DNA from: Pseudopithomyces maydicus
Lineage: Eukaryota; Ascomycota; Dothideomycetes; Pleosporales; Didymosphaeriaceae
Direction: 5' to 3'
DNA length: 64,000 bases
Assembly: GCA_026873275.1 (NCBI GenBank)
Contig: JANTUC010000016.1
Coordinates: 1-64,000, forward strand
Shown in pieces: positions 44,696-56,758 of this stretch; positions within the stretch are counted from its first letter, which is position 1, and each line of letters opens with the position of its first letter. A program made the translations under genes and the position numbers. The notes under the pieces are model-generated. The model had not been told where the DNA came from, searched no databases, and saw nothing but the letters and a program-made list of their open reading frames with translations.

Positions 44696-45589
44696 CTACT
44701 TGGTCGTATTGCTCTTGGGGTGGTTTCCACGCTTTCCTGACTGCTTCATCGGGCGCTGCGCAAGGAAGCGCTGGACGGCAGCCTCCAGGTTGGGCAGCTT
44801 CTGCCGCCACAGGGCGATGATTGGCTTATCATCTTCTTTCTGATAATATCCAATGCTGCCCCAACGCTGGATGAACATGCGGAGGGTTGCGAATTTTTCG
44901 GTCTCCTCGTTGATGCAGTCACTCAGAGCGCGAATAGAGTTGAAGCCGATATCTGGGAGCGGCTCGGACTTGAGTACTGCCCAGCAGTAACGGCTCAAGT
45001 TCTCCACGTACATGTCCGCTCCCATGGCATTGGCAGCTAGCAGGAGATCCATGTCGTCCGCAATCGTGGTGCTCGGCAGTGCGAACGAATGATTGCGAAC
45101 TTCCATGACCTGCACGAGATATTTAGCCAAGCGCTTGACGGCACCCGCAACAGTGTAGTCAGGAAGACGGATCTCGCTAATCGGCTTACCAGCCTTATTG
45201 ATGAAGGCATCGAAAGCGACGTCCGAAGTGGCCACGGCGAGGCGCATAGGCATCGTGCCTACGACCTTGTCCGCGCAGATCAGGTTGATCGTCGGTCCAT
45301 CTAGGAGGGCAAGACGCTCGAGACGAGACAAGCGGCGCATGTCCTGGTTGGCATCGACTTTGATAGCCCAGTCGAAGAATCCTTGCGGATCCTTGATCTC
45401 CATGGCACGCTTCTCCTCGAGAGTAAGGGCCGCTACAGGCTTCATACTAGCGCTGACCATGACCGTCTCAGCTGTCTTTGGGACAGCTTTGTCCTCTTGC
45501 TTCTTCTTTCCGTCGAACTTGGTGGGGAACTTGAGGACAGGAGCGGCAGGAACTGCGTTCTTGTTGGCGTTCATCTTTGATCCGTTCAT
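44696..45589 (-). CDS. BTB/POZ-like domain protein
   Basis: Single exon, 297 aa. A disordered, Lys/Pro-rich first 45 residues (a second ATG is at residue 6) is followed by a BTB-like fold: GPTINLICADKVVG as the usual ligand-free first strand, then MRLAVATSDVAFDAFI and ISEIRLPDYTVAGAVKRLAKYL. Helical repeats follow (DDMDLLLAANAMGADMYVENLSRYCW). This order matches divergent fungal BTB proteins, which often act as Cul3 ubiquitin-ligase adaptors. A basic Gln/Lys tail ends it. The assignment is by pattern, moderate confidence. It is next to the F-box-like cluster on the same strand. Confidence 0.55.
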   Translation of the reverse strand: MNGSKMNANKNAVPAAPVLKFPTKFDGKKKQEDKAVPKTAETVMVSASMKPVAALTLEEKRAMEIKDPQGFFDWAIKVDANQDMRRLSRLERLALLDGPTINLICADKVVGTMPMRLAVATSDVAFDAFINKAGKPISEIRLPDYTVAGAVKRLAKYLVQVMEVRNHSFALPSTTIADDMDLLLAANAMGADMYVENLSRYCWAVLKSEPLPDIGFNSIRALSDCINEETEKFATLRMFIQRWGSIGYYQKEDDKPIIALWRQKLPNLEAAVQRFLAQRPMKQSGKRGNHPKSNTTK

Positions 45590-45705
45590 CTTGTTTATTG
45601 AAGATAGGATTTTTCGAAAGTGTTGAGAGATTTTTTGATGGTAGTCGGTGTTGAGTGCGTAAAGTCAAGGGTGATGGTTTGTTAGACTTGAGGTGGTGAT
45701 GGGGT

Positions 45706-45714
45706 GTTTATATA
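45706..45714 (-). promoter_or_regulatory. TATA-like box for BTB-like gene
   Basis: The minus strand reads CTATATAAA, about 120 bp upstream of ATG 45589. Sequence match only. Confidence 0.4.
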
Positions 45715-47065
45715 GAAACTACGAAGACGCACGGACTCGCCGTAGTTGCCTTAACAATAAAGCGTTGGTCATTGTGAAGGCCTATACAATGTGCATTGCA
45801 CGTTCTAGGCACATAGTTAACAGAGTTGATAATTTCTTTGAATTTTTGTAAACCTTCTTCAAATACTTGTGTTGATCACAATGAAGTAGGGGCAGATAAT
45901 GCCTACACACAACAGTGAGCAAGTAGCACCAAGTGATGTTATCAAAAATATAATCATAGATGAGCCAAATGCGGCTCCTTTTGAAATGATGTCCAATAAG
46001 CAGATGAGACCTCTATTGAGATGAAGGAAACACAATCGAAACCTAGGCGATGACAACAGATTAGGGAATGATCGAAATGAACAGTCGTAATGAACAGAAA
46101 GAGACATATTTCGCATTTATATACTACGATAAAACTGAAGCCGTTTCATTACACACGTATAAATGACGCTTCAATACTGTTCATTAGTTGAATATTCCAA
46201 CTTCACAGATAATTGAAAACTTTGTATCGATCACAGGAGTTGGCTTGGTTCCCCAAATACTTGGCTGAGGCATGATCCCCCTTTTTCCCTTCTTTTCTTT
46301 CCCGTTCAATGATACCAACTTTCAGTATTATATGAATACGAAAGCAAACTCTAGGGGTCGACCGACCAAAATTATGAAGGGAAAATCCTCATCGAGGTGG
46401 TCCATTCAGTTCTCGCTAAAGATGTTCTGAGTCTAGCAGACTTCTTGAAGACACCTCTATGCGTTCTAGAGCCATTCAACTTACGTTGCGCTAGTATCTA
46501 CGCCATGAGGTTCTTTCTAGATATTGATACTATCATGGTTGGGGAACACCTAGACCTACATGGGGTTGTGGAAGCTCTTGGGGGCAATTGGTCTCATTGG
46601 CTTAGATAGCATTCTCAAGATTTTGGAATTGTTTCCCTCAGCGCATTACACCCTTAATTTTGTTTGAGTATCGGTTTAGAATCTGCATATCCTTCGCAAA
46701 GGAGTCGCGCAATGCCAACAATAGTACTTTTACTCTAAAAGCCTTCTTTTTACCCATGCTTTTCTGAATAGCCTCGAAATAATCTGAGTAATTGTCTAAG
46801 GTGTATTCTCCCAATCGAATTCTGTACGTCGTGAACCAGCTCCAGAGAAGTTGTATGTTAGATCCGCACCTCGTAAAGCGCGTACGAAGTCTTACACCGC
46901 CCGTAATAGCATGTTTCCGTAACGTGTACAGCTTTTGAACCGCAACAACAGAGAGATTAGCCCACCAGCCATGTTCTCAATAATCCGAAACAAGTGAAAA
47001 AGAACAAGGCCATATTTCGTTGTCCGATCATCTTATCACAATGCAAAAAGCTATATTTTAATGTC
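45715..47065. other. 1.35 kb intergenic, no gene seen
   Basis: AT-rich with stops in all frames. A 70-codon plus frame at 46397-46609 has no recognisable domain. Confidence 0.4.
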
Positions 47066-49313
47066 TTACACTTTTCTCAGACGCCGTCTTTCCCCATCCA
47101 GCTGTTCAAACACCATACTAATCTTTTCTGCGCGCTTCATCAAACGCTGATCTGACACATTTATCTTCGCAGCGGGACGCGCATCATTTTCCTCTTCCTG
47201 TTCTTCATCTAAAGCATCTGGTCCGTGGAATATGGCAGCGAGGATCGATGTCTTCAGCACATAACACTTGGCTCTGCTGATATAGATTGTGAGCGCAATG
47301 AAGATGCATCCTGAAATTACCGTGACGAAAGGCACTGTCATGAATGCCCACTGAATTTTTACAACCTGCTCCTCATCGAAGACGTTCATTGTCATGTTGT
47401 TACCATTAGGATTGGCGTAGGATTGGATAGCAAACGACATGCGCTCGGCGAAACGCTCGAAGAGAAGAGTAACGTTTCGGAAGTTTTTCGTTCCCAGGGC
47501 TATTAGTTGTGGTATGGTGATATTTGCGTTGCGCAAAAACATCGATGTCAACTCTTCAAGATCATGCTCGAAGATAACAAACTCCCCTTGCCCTCTTAGA
47601 CTTGTATACCTAGATGATATTTCATGCTCTAAACCAGTATGAAGGGGCGTCAAACGTTCTTTTCTAAGTCCGTGGTATGTCTTCTGGCCATTGCGAATAA
47701 CTATCGAGTCATAATGATGCGCACAGAAATCCAGGTTGCATGAAATTGCTGTACCATTCACTTCTCCAATTCTCTCTAAGTCCTTGTATAGATACAGCTG
47801 GGTTTTGGATGTGAAACAGGTAGCTTGGGCAATACGAGGGTGCTCATTGCGTTGAATTTCGCCGTTGCCACTGTACCTGCAGGATGTAGAGCCGTGTCCT
47901 TGAATATGTATAATGTTGGAGATATTCTCAGCAGCATGCAACTCCGCCTTCTGGTAACTTCCTTCCTGGTGTGATAGGAGGACAAACTGACTGCCTGCGT
48001 ATATCCTGAGAACAAGAGGTGGAATGTGCATGTAATCTTTCTGGCAATTTATCACGACGTTGAACTCTCGAGCAGCGCTGTAGTTAGACTGTATCTTCTC
48101 AATAAGATATTCTTTCAATTCCTGACGATTTAGTCCAGTAGTCAGGGGCTGGTAGTTTAATACCTGCAGCAAGGGCTCGATTTTCTGCTCAACTTCAGGG
48201 GCGGGCATATGGCCTTGTTCACTCCAAAGATAGTAATCAAAATAATCGGCTCTTCCGACAGTAGCTGAACAGCCATCAAAGCTGTCCACAGTTATTGCTT
48301 CTGATTTACAAGTTGAGCAAACAGCAAGCATGTCGACGTCTGTAACGTTGCACTCGGTACCTGGACAAATATAGTTTGGAGAAAAGTCATATGCCTGCCC
48401 TTTCACGCTGGATATGATTGCAGCTGTTACAGGAATCTCGGCTGGTCGTAATTAGCGGATATGATACAATAAGTTCACCATGCAACGTACCGGCTGCAGC
48501 TGCGATAATAGGCCACCCGCCTTGCCTGAAGTCATCTTTCCAATCTTTGGATACATAGATAGATCCATTGGCATTTTCATGCTGGTAATCACGAGGGACA
48601 TAGGTAATTCTATAGAATATTAGCTAATTAACTCACTAATATCACGATAGTCAGTTCCCTGTAAATGAAATGACTTACGCTCGTTGCGCAAATGGCTCAA
48701 ACGTGAAAAGCAACACGATGACCACAGCTCCCAATACAGCCAACATATCACAGCTTTGAAGCTCCCTTAGCAATAGCACCGCACCCCACGGCCCTCGACT
48801 CGCGTCATCAAACAATTTCATCCGACTCAATGGCCTCGATTTTTCGAAATGCACCCATTTGAGCTGGCCTATGCACTCAGCCAAAGGAAAGAAAAGAAGC
48901 GCCCTGATGATATTGGAGAAGATAGCTACTAGAGTGCTGGGCTGAAATAGACTATATGACCACTGTTCGATGGGGTTTCCGTCGATGTAGATGAAGAGAG
49001 CGATGATCAATGCCATCTGCACGAGCGCAAAGAAAGTGGATGTGCATTCCCATCGCCAAGCATAAATGAGGCTTTCATTTTCGCCATGTCGTTCTGTAAT
49101 TTTGGAAGGGCTTTCGCTCGTTCCAGGATTAATCGCAGTGAGGTCGGTTGTGTTCGGTGATGGAGAAAGCGAGGGTTGTGAGGTATTTTCTAACGATACT
49201 GGAGAAGTGTCCTCAGCCTCGTGGCTCGGAGAGGCATTCGATATTAATACGAATTCTATGGTTTCCTGGGGATTCGCTACCAGTTCATCGCCGCCAATGT
49301 GGGACAAGGCCAT
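47066..49313 (-). CDS. DUF3176 family multi-pass membrane protein
   Basis: Exons 48679-49313, 48491-48609 and 47066-48441; introns of 69 and 49 bp, GT-AG; 709 aa. The DUF3176 signature is in exon 1: WRWECTSTFFALVQMALII, then LVAIFSNIIRALLFFPLAE, IGQLKWVHFEKSRPLSRMK and FDDASRGPWGAVLLL. A third membrane segment (LAVLGAVVIVLLFTFEPFAQ) precedes a long, probably extracellular, Cys-containing domain with several N-glycosylation sequons. A last membrane span (FVTVISGCIFIALTIYIS) is followed by a charged cytosolic tail. The family is common in filamentous fungi and has no known function. Intact, no frame breaks. Confidence 0.85.
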
Positions 49314-51029
49314 GATGGGTGATGAAATGAAATTTTATCGGGGAAAAGAGTGGGATTAGGCAGGTACTTGATATAGTTTTGGTCTCAGTAAGATTGTATT
49401 TATCATTGGAGGTTTATTTTAGAATACGACGCGACGTTGGGGCGATTTGCCTAGTTTTCGCCTTCCGCGGTATCGTGTAGCATACTTGCATATGCGCCCC
49501 CACAGATAGAAGGGGCGTGATATGCTACCAATGGATGATAAAAACAACCGATTGAATCAGCTGTATTTCGCAGGTTTACTTTTATAGGTTTCTTAACGTT
49601 GCGGTGAGGGCGATATTTTTTTACAACATTCACTTAATGACTCCAAGGCAGGGCACCGGCCCCGGGGCCGTGATCGAGTCACGTGATAAATAAAATGCAG
49701 GTGAGGTTGCTCCCCAATTCTCACCGACCAAAACATCCTTTCGAGACGGCGCAGCAAAGAGAAGAGATTTCACGCACGAAACGGCCTAGATGCATCTACA
49801 CATGGAGAACACCAATTCAGGCTGTGAAAGCTCTGACTAAACACCTAGGAAGCACGTGGAGAATCGACAAGCCATCCTGTCTCATCAGAAAGGACCTCCA
49901 CACCACCTAGCGCAGGTACCCAAGACCTTCCACGCGTAATAGTTCCACATACAAGAGGTTTTCATGCGTCGCACCCAGCCTGACTAGCGTTCGTTTCTGG
50001 CCTAGCCACATGCGGTGTAGTTTGTTTGCGGAGTATTTCATCCCGTATCCCCCTAAGATCAATCCCCGCCCAAAGTCATTGCGAGACGATCGTTTTTATC
50101 CGATTGCGGTGTTCTGATGCCATACCATCGCGTCAGACTTCATCCTCGCATAATTGCCGCTTCTCGAAACGATTCAAGATGATTTAAAACGAGATGGTTC
50201 GGTCGCGTGTATTTCCCCATTGGCGCTGGCGCCGCCCGGCGTGACGGGATCCCTAGTCGTTGACAGCTCGTATTGAAACCGCCGCTCGAGGTGGGCGTGG
50301 CGTGCAAGGATGCCACGGCTGATGCACGGACGGGTAGCTGGCCTGGGATTGAGATGTGGTTTTCGATTTCGAGATCCTTTAGGGGTTCAGAGCGTGGACA
50401 ATGTTGGTCAGACGGTAGACCGACTCAGCTCAGACGGTGTCGCTGATGCCAAGATCGTTCGGGGAGGCGTCTGTACCTAATCGGCGATTAATTCATTTAG
50501 CAAGGTGGGGGGGACAGTCGTTTCTGGATTCATGTGATGCGGCGTGACTAGGTAAAGTTTGGGGAGACATGTATGTGGTATGAGAAATCGATAGAGCAAC
50601 AGATTGCCGTGCTGTGCCCAGTTGGTCACCCTCGTAAGCACGCGGAGCAACTACGATAAGGGTAGGGGAGCGCCGTTAAGGGCCCCTATCGGTATCGCCC
50701 GCTGTCAATGCCCCGGCACGCGGGTTCTCGTTTGGGCCCTGAGCCCGGTCCCGACCCACTCCCGTCCCAGGATCATGGTGCGAGGGAAGGTAGTTCCTGC
50801 ACCTCTGGCCGTTTTAGAACAATTGGAGGTCCCGCGTTTCATTTCGGACGCCCCACCTCTGATGGGATGAGCCCGCGCCTTGTGAATCTGGAAGTCTGGG
50901 CTGCCCTCCCCCAACCTTGTCTCCTTTCACTGTACAGTTCATGACATCAACCACATTCGCTTCTTAATCGGATCACTGAGTGAGCGAGGATTCAGTTTTA
51001 CGAATGAACTGAATGTGTCTGGACACAAC
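49314..51029. other. 1.7 kb divergent intergenic, no gene seen
   Basis: Lies between the 5' ends of the DUF3176 gene and the Pth11-like receptor gene, so both promoters are here. Open frames at 50604-50944 on both strands overlap and lack domains. Confidence 0.4.
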
Positions 51030-52390
51030 ATGTGGTTGGGACCGCGAGAAAAAACGACGGCGCTGAACACGTTACCAACTACGTGAATCCGGAGACGGAG
51101 TTGAACGCGGGACTGTGGTCGCTGTTTTCGGGAGCGACGGTTTTCCTTTTCCTGCGGCTGTACTGCAAGATCACCCGCGGCCATGGACTCTGGTACGACG
51201 ACTATGTCTTGATACTGGCATGGGTAAGTTGCATCCTGGCGGTTGCATGCAGGCTGGTTTCAAACTAACCCCCTCCACAGAGCATGCTGTTGCTTACCGA
51301 CGCGATAATTGTGCATCAATACCATACCGGCTACGTACCGACGAACGGCTCGAAATGGGACGACCGCATGCATATCCTGATTAACATCTCCTCGTGTACC
51401 AACGTTATCGGCCAGGCATTGAGTAAAACGGCATTCGGCGTCACATTGCTCAAACTTACGAACCGTTACCAGCAAGCTATCATCTGGTTCTGTATCGTAA
51501 CGATGAATGCGTGGATGATTGTTAAGGTCATATTCCAATGGGCGAAAGTTTGCGACGAAAAGAGTTATCAGAATTGGTACCGTCTGGACTTTTGTATCGA
51601 CAAGACCTTCCGGGATGATTTCAAAGAGGCCGGCAACAGTTAGTGATTACCGATCGATACCCTTGGAGTCGCTCTAACATCAACAGTATACAACATCGTC
51701 ATGGATTTCGTCTTCGCTCTGTTCCCTTGGTGGATCACCTGGAAACTGGATATGAAGAAGAGCGAGAAGATTGGCCTCTGCGTTACGATGAGTCTCGGAA
51801 TAATGTAAGTATATGTGGCATATAAAGTCAATTGTGGCAGGATCTGACAGCAAACAGAGTTGCTGTCGTGGCTGCAGTCCGCGTGGCCTGGAAAGACGAA
51901 GGCAACAAGCGTGATCCTCTCTATTATTGTAAGTTTTGCGCATCATGTCGCTTGTCAACGCTAACAGCATGTAGGGCGCAACGGTATCTCCAACATTTGG
52001 TACTCCTCCGAAGTCGCCGGTACCATTCTCGTTCAGTGTATTCCCGTCCTCCGCCCATTCCTGCGCGAAGTCCACGCATCGCTCACTTCCAAACGACTTC
52101 CATCCGAAGGCAACTCGAAGTACGCTAGAAGCTGGGCCTGGACCGTCACCAACAAACGCGACAGCAGCGTCCCCCCTACTCCGATGTTCGACGAGAGCGA
52201 CAAGGCTTGGGATGGCAGCAACGGCACGAACGGTTTCAATTTCGGCTTCACAGAAACACACATCACGAGCAACAATGGCCTGGAGTTGGACACAATTAGA
52301 GAGATGGACGACGAAGAAAAATCCCACCGATTCAGCAGAGGGAGGAGCTTCCGGACTATTAGCTCAAAGCGGTCCGATCACATCTTTTGA
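51030..52390 (+). CDS. Pth11-like rhodopsin-domain integral membrane protein
   Basis: Fungal seven-helix membrane protein of the rhodopsin-domain (Pth11-related) group, candidate G-protein-coupled sensor. Exons about 51030-51223, 51281-51638, 51687-51804, 51858-51928 and 51975-52390, all GT-AG. Visible features: FRLYCKI-like FLFLRLYCKITRG and LWYDDYVLILAW at the first helices, SCTNVIGQALSKTAFGVTLL, and KVIFQWAKVC. VYNIVMDFVFALFPWWITWKL with KKSEKIGLCVTMSLGI is the typical helix 6 to 7 region. The Ser/Asn-rich cytosolic tail is about 100 residues. The start is unclear: ATG 51030 is one frame off, and one extra base at the A6 run 51043-51048 would join it (MWLGPREKND). Alternatively translation uses an unseen upstream exon. 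Confidence 0.8.
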
Positions 52391-55171
52391 CAGAAATACA
52401 TTTCATTATCTCTCGGCCATTATAAGGCGTTTCAATTTTTTCGCAAGGGTGCGAGGTCTGCAGCGAGGCCATCATATCGCGTTGGCCATCACGGTGCATG
52501 TCCGGGGTGACGCTAAACACACTCACTAACAAATAAGCTTTCGTGTGTCTGGGAACCATGTACGATACATATACACTACCGAGTGGATGAGGGCTCCGGA
52601 ACGGGTGGGACTTTGAGGGACATTCCGGTGGGCATGGGACACGCAATCGTTGGCGTCTAATGGATGAAGCGCAGCCCCGTCGGGCACACATCTCATTTTG
52701 TTCACGGGTTGGAGTACACACATACGTACGCACGCAATTATCGTACGACTAGATGCCTCGATTCGAGGATCTTGGGAGGGTTTTGGGTATCGACGGTGCT
52801 AGGGAAATAAGTGCGGGTTATGAAACCTGGGATGGGTCCGCGGAAAGGCCGAGGATGACGTAGAGTTTCATGCGAAGCACAGATTCGACTAGGCTGCGAA
52901 GAGCTTGGAAGTTCTTAATGTGAATGAATACTAATATTAATGGTAATGCGTTGGTTAAACTTGGCATATCAACAGAGGGAGCATTCGGGGATATCTTTGA
53001 AATCTGCCTAATGTATGACTAGCGTCATGGATTTTTGGATAGATGCTCAGCTTGCAACAGAGCGGATTGCTCTCACCCTATTTTAAATGTAAATTTTTTC
53101 AAACTAGGGTTCGAATATTACAGTGTTCTCTTTTGGAAGAGCTGCTAATGAAAGGGTTTTTTTGAGGCTAGAAGTGCGTAAGAGGAACCCAAAACACTGC
53201 AGTTTCATCTATTCCGATTGAGTAAAGAACTGCATTACATCTTCGCGTTTAAGTAAATCTTTCTTAATAGCCCGGATACATTCTCTTCTCTGATCAAGTG
53301 TACGTGCCACCGCATTGCTCATCTGCTGCGATGCACACCTTGCTCCTCATCCAATTCATCCCAGGAACCCAATTACGTGGTTTCTACAAGCCAGAGTGGA
53401 ATTGAATTTTTCTACCTTGCCAGTGGAAATAAAACAGACTTCCAGTCACATCCAAGAAAGCTAAGAGAAGCGAAACTGCAGCGCATACTTTTTGGGCCTG
53501 ATCCACCCACTGCAAATAAAGCGAGAAGCGTATACCTTCTCCGTACGTATAGCTAGCTATGCCATGGGACAGTCTATAGTAGAGATACCATCAACAGTCG
53601 ACAATAGAAAAGCATGCTTCAGAACTGATACATGAACGCAACCTAGGAGATCAAGCTGGAGATTAGCTTGTGCAGGGCTGTCTTCTTCTCTCTGCATTGG
53701 GAAAAACCGACATTTCAATCGAATGTTCAGAATTGGTCGAAAAGAACAAGAATTATCCGACAACCTTTTCCGGGCAGGCGAATGCGCGGAACCTATCCTC
53801 GAAGTTGGCCGCGAGCTTGTTACCTAAGCGAAAGCGGCCCAGAAGGCTCGTAGTATAGGAGAAGCGCAAGACCTATTTTTCCGTGCCGGGGTAGTCATTC
53901 GCGTTGTTCCTATCAATCGCTCGGGATTCGGCCAAGCAAAGGAGTGCATCCCACGGCGCTAAGAAGGTTCCTTCCCCTGTCACACACACATTTACCTCAT
54001 TTCAGCTTTCCTTCATTTAGGAGAAGTAAACACCATAGGCAAAATAAAGTCTTTTATATTACTCGTGAGCGATCGTACGATAATTCCACCAGTGTTTTAT
54101 CCATTGCAGTTGTTATTATCATCTAAATAAAGTTCAAGCATTCTTGAGGATAGAAATGTCTGGTACGGTAAATATTTTTCGCTGCACGTAATGACCCTAC
54201 AGCACCTCCCCCGAACGGCGGTGATCTAGTGTCTCAGACTGCATCCGCGAGGAACGATCCTAGTAATCGATCGACACTACTCGTTTGACGGTCCGCGGAA
54301 TACACGGACGGATATTACACCGTGGACACCCATGTCGATCAACTATAGTAATTGTATTATAGCAGGGAAGTGACTATATGCCTATAACAACGGTATTAAT
54401 ACGGAACCACAACTAACATTAATTGTCACTCACGAAAGGACTTATACAAGAATATCAGCTACAAGTACGCGGAGATTGACAATAATTGTAGCCTACCAGA
54501 CAGCTTCAACGTTGCTGATAGCGGAATCTCCGTTTGAAGCTTTACTAAGCTGCTAGCTATGAATCAGAACCACGACAGTGGTTCCCACACAATAGACAAT
54601 ATTAAAGCGCTTGAATACAAGTGCGTGGAGCGTGCTAGACTTCTCAGTAAAGGGTAGGGTAATATATGGGCTCTCCGCAAGCGGAAGTAATCATACCGGT
54701 TTATTTCCACGCTGCGTTGTGGAAGTCTGCATCTTCCTTTTTCACGTTCATGAAACCAGGCATTTACCTTGATATTTTATATAATACCTTTACCAAAGAG
54801 ACATAATTCAGGAATACCATCCACAGAAATTTTGTATTGATGCTGTTAATGCGTATGATAATTCAGCTGGCTAGATGTTCAGGTCCTATGGAGAAATAGG
54901 CTAGAGAATTATATACGTTACCGCTTGGAGAGCCTGAACAAAGTATATAGATACTAGTATTAACGGGGTGTATCCAGGACATTAAAGGCGTCGAACAGAA
55001 TTTTCTTCCAGCAAGCGCACGAACGAGAACATATATATGTGATCACGAAAATAATATCCGTTGATAATTCTAGTGTGACACCAATGTGCCAATTGGATAA
55101 TACTTATATCTTCTTATTTCGTAAAAATCATGCGGCAATTCATAAGTGCTGATATTTTGACCACAAATCGC
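52391..55171. other. 2.8 kb without a supported gene
   Basis: The longest gap in the right half. No domain could be read in any frame; 54170-55100 is AT-leaning with stops and may be old repeat DNA, though no element can be named. Pyrimidine-rich and mixed sequence elsewhere. No tRNA recognised. Confidence 0.45.
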
Positions 55172-55703
55172 TTACACAGCAGAGTTTTGCTTAGCGAACG
55201 TCCTGCTCAATGCCTCGATGCTATCCGCGATGCGCTTGAAATCGTCCTTTTGTTCGCCTGCTACCTCATCAACAGCGGAGTCGTCATCTGCGTTGCTCCA
55301 CTGGATGTCGAATGTGTTGAAGTCGACCTTGACATCGAGACCGTACACGTCTTTCGAGGGGTGCGATGGGAACCCGCGAAGCTGGGCCACGAGGGAAAGA
55401 AGCTCTCTTACGTCATCCCTGCTGTGGTCAGAATACAGTTGCGATCGTAATGGAGGTAATGGAACTTACTGAGGAACATCGCCCTTCTTCTCTGACGAGC
55501 TTCCACTGCCATTGCTCTCGGTGCGACGGATGCTCGCGGATCGGTTCTTCTCGCCGATGACTTCGATCTGGAGGGTGGGTGTGCCTGTAGTAAATTTGAG
55601 CTTCCAGATCAATCTCTAAAAAGAAATTATTCTGACCTGAGAATGGCTTTGCCAAGACTACTTGAAATTCGTCTGATGGTGGAGGTGCGACTTGACGAGG
55701 CAT
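55172..55703 (-). CDS. Small orphan protein, three exons
   Basis: Exons 55637-55703, 55470-55584 and 55172-55421, introns of 52 and 48 bp with GT-AG ends; 143 aa. Starts MPRQVAPPPSDEFQVVLAKP, then TPTLQIEVIGEKNR, a Ser/Glu/Lys-rich linker, then a C-terminal part (VRELLSLVAQLRGFPSHPSK; VYGLDVKVDFNTFDIQW). It ends with a probable amphipathic helix (DDFKRIADSIEALSRTF). No signal peptide or membrane segment and no family recognised. Support is two well-formed short introns that keep one frame and remove all stops. Could be a small cytosolic protein with a beta-rich front and coiled tail. Confidence 0.55.
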
Positions 55704-56758
55704 GTTGAGAGTTGATCACTTGATAGATGTGTATTTTGAAAGTACAAAATATTTGCTTCGTGGTAGAGAGATTAGGTGCGTAGTTTTTTGATTTTGGGGT
55801 GAGCCGTCACTCATCTGTTTATTCAGGTACAAATCTTCAGAGCTAACAGCTCATCATGATGTCAAAATGAATCATTGGTAAAGCGGAACGTCTCGTCGCA
55901 GTAAAACCTCAAGTCCACATTTCTTACTGATATTTTCTGAATCTAACAAGAATAAGTCGATTTAGGAACAAATTGACACTGTATCACCCTGTTTGGTGGT
56001 ATTGGGGATGGTGTGGCCGTTTACCGCTATACCTAAATCAGTTAGTGCATAACATCCAAGTGTGAAGGTCTTGGCTACGGCATGGGGTTCATCCAGCATA
56101 CAGAGACATGCACCAAGTCGAATCATTATTGACTAAAAGTACATTCGACATCCGGCAGACGCGACACGCAGCGGAAGCACGCCATAGCCGCGAGATAAAA
56201 AGGGTGGCGGGAGCCAAGATACCCAGCGTTGCAAAGTCGGAAAAGCGGAAGCCAAGACAGTCACTGATTTGCGGGACGTCCGCCCGATCCGCAATTTGAC
56301 GTACGCCAGGCCCTTTTTCAGGAAAAGTATTCCCACTACGGAGCGGAACCTTGGCGTTGAACGATACCAGGGCTGAGGTTTGACTTGGATCACGACATCT
56401 TGTGAGTAGCTAAGCCTCGTGACCAAGAATCGCAAGGGAATAGGCTCAGAACCGACGCGATGGCGAGCACGCGGTATACGTATCGTGCCAATGAACCAGC
56501 ACTATGCCGCGGACATTCAAAGCCACATGCTGTCTGCTTCGCTATCAGCCACCCAGGCCAAGGCCCTATGTCAATTGAACGGGTCGAGATTCAATCGGGG
56601 TTGACTGTAGGAGTTGGAGTACTTGGCGATAACCCATGTGCTGATCTTTGCAAGGACGGAGTGGATTGGTACATATATGATGTGGGTGGCTCAAACTCGT
56701 AGAAGCCCGTTCCCTCGACTTGCGCTGGTTCCTCCCAGCACAATTTCTACCCATTATC
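55704..56758. other. 1 kb divergent intergenic, no gene seen
   Basis: Between the 5' ends of the orphan (minus) and the transporter (plus); holds both promoters. Frames at 56133-56435 minus and 56460-56702 plus are unsupported. Confidence 0.4.
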
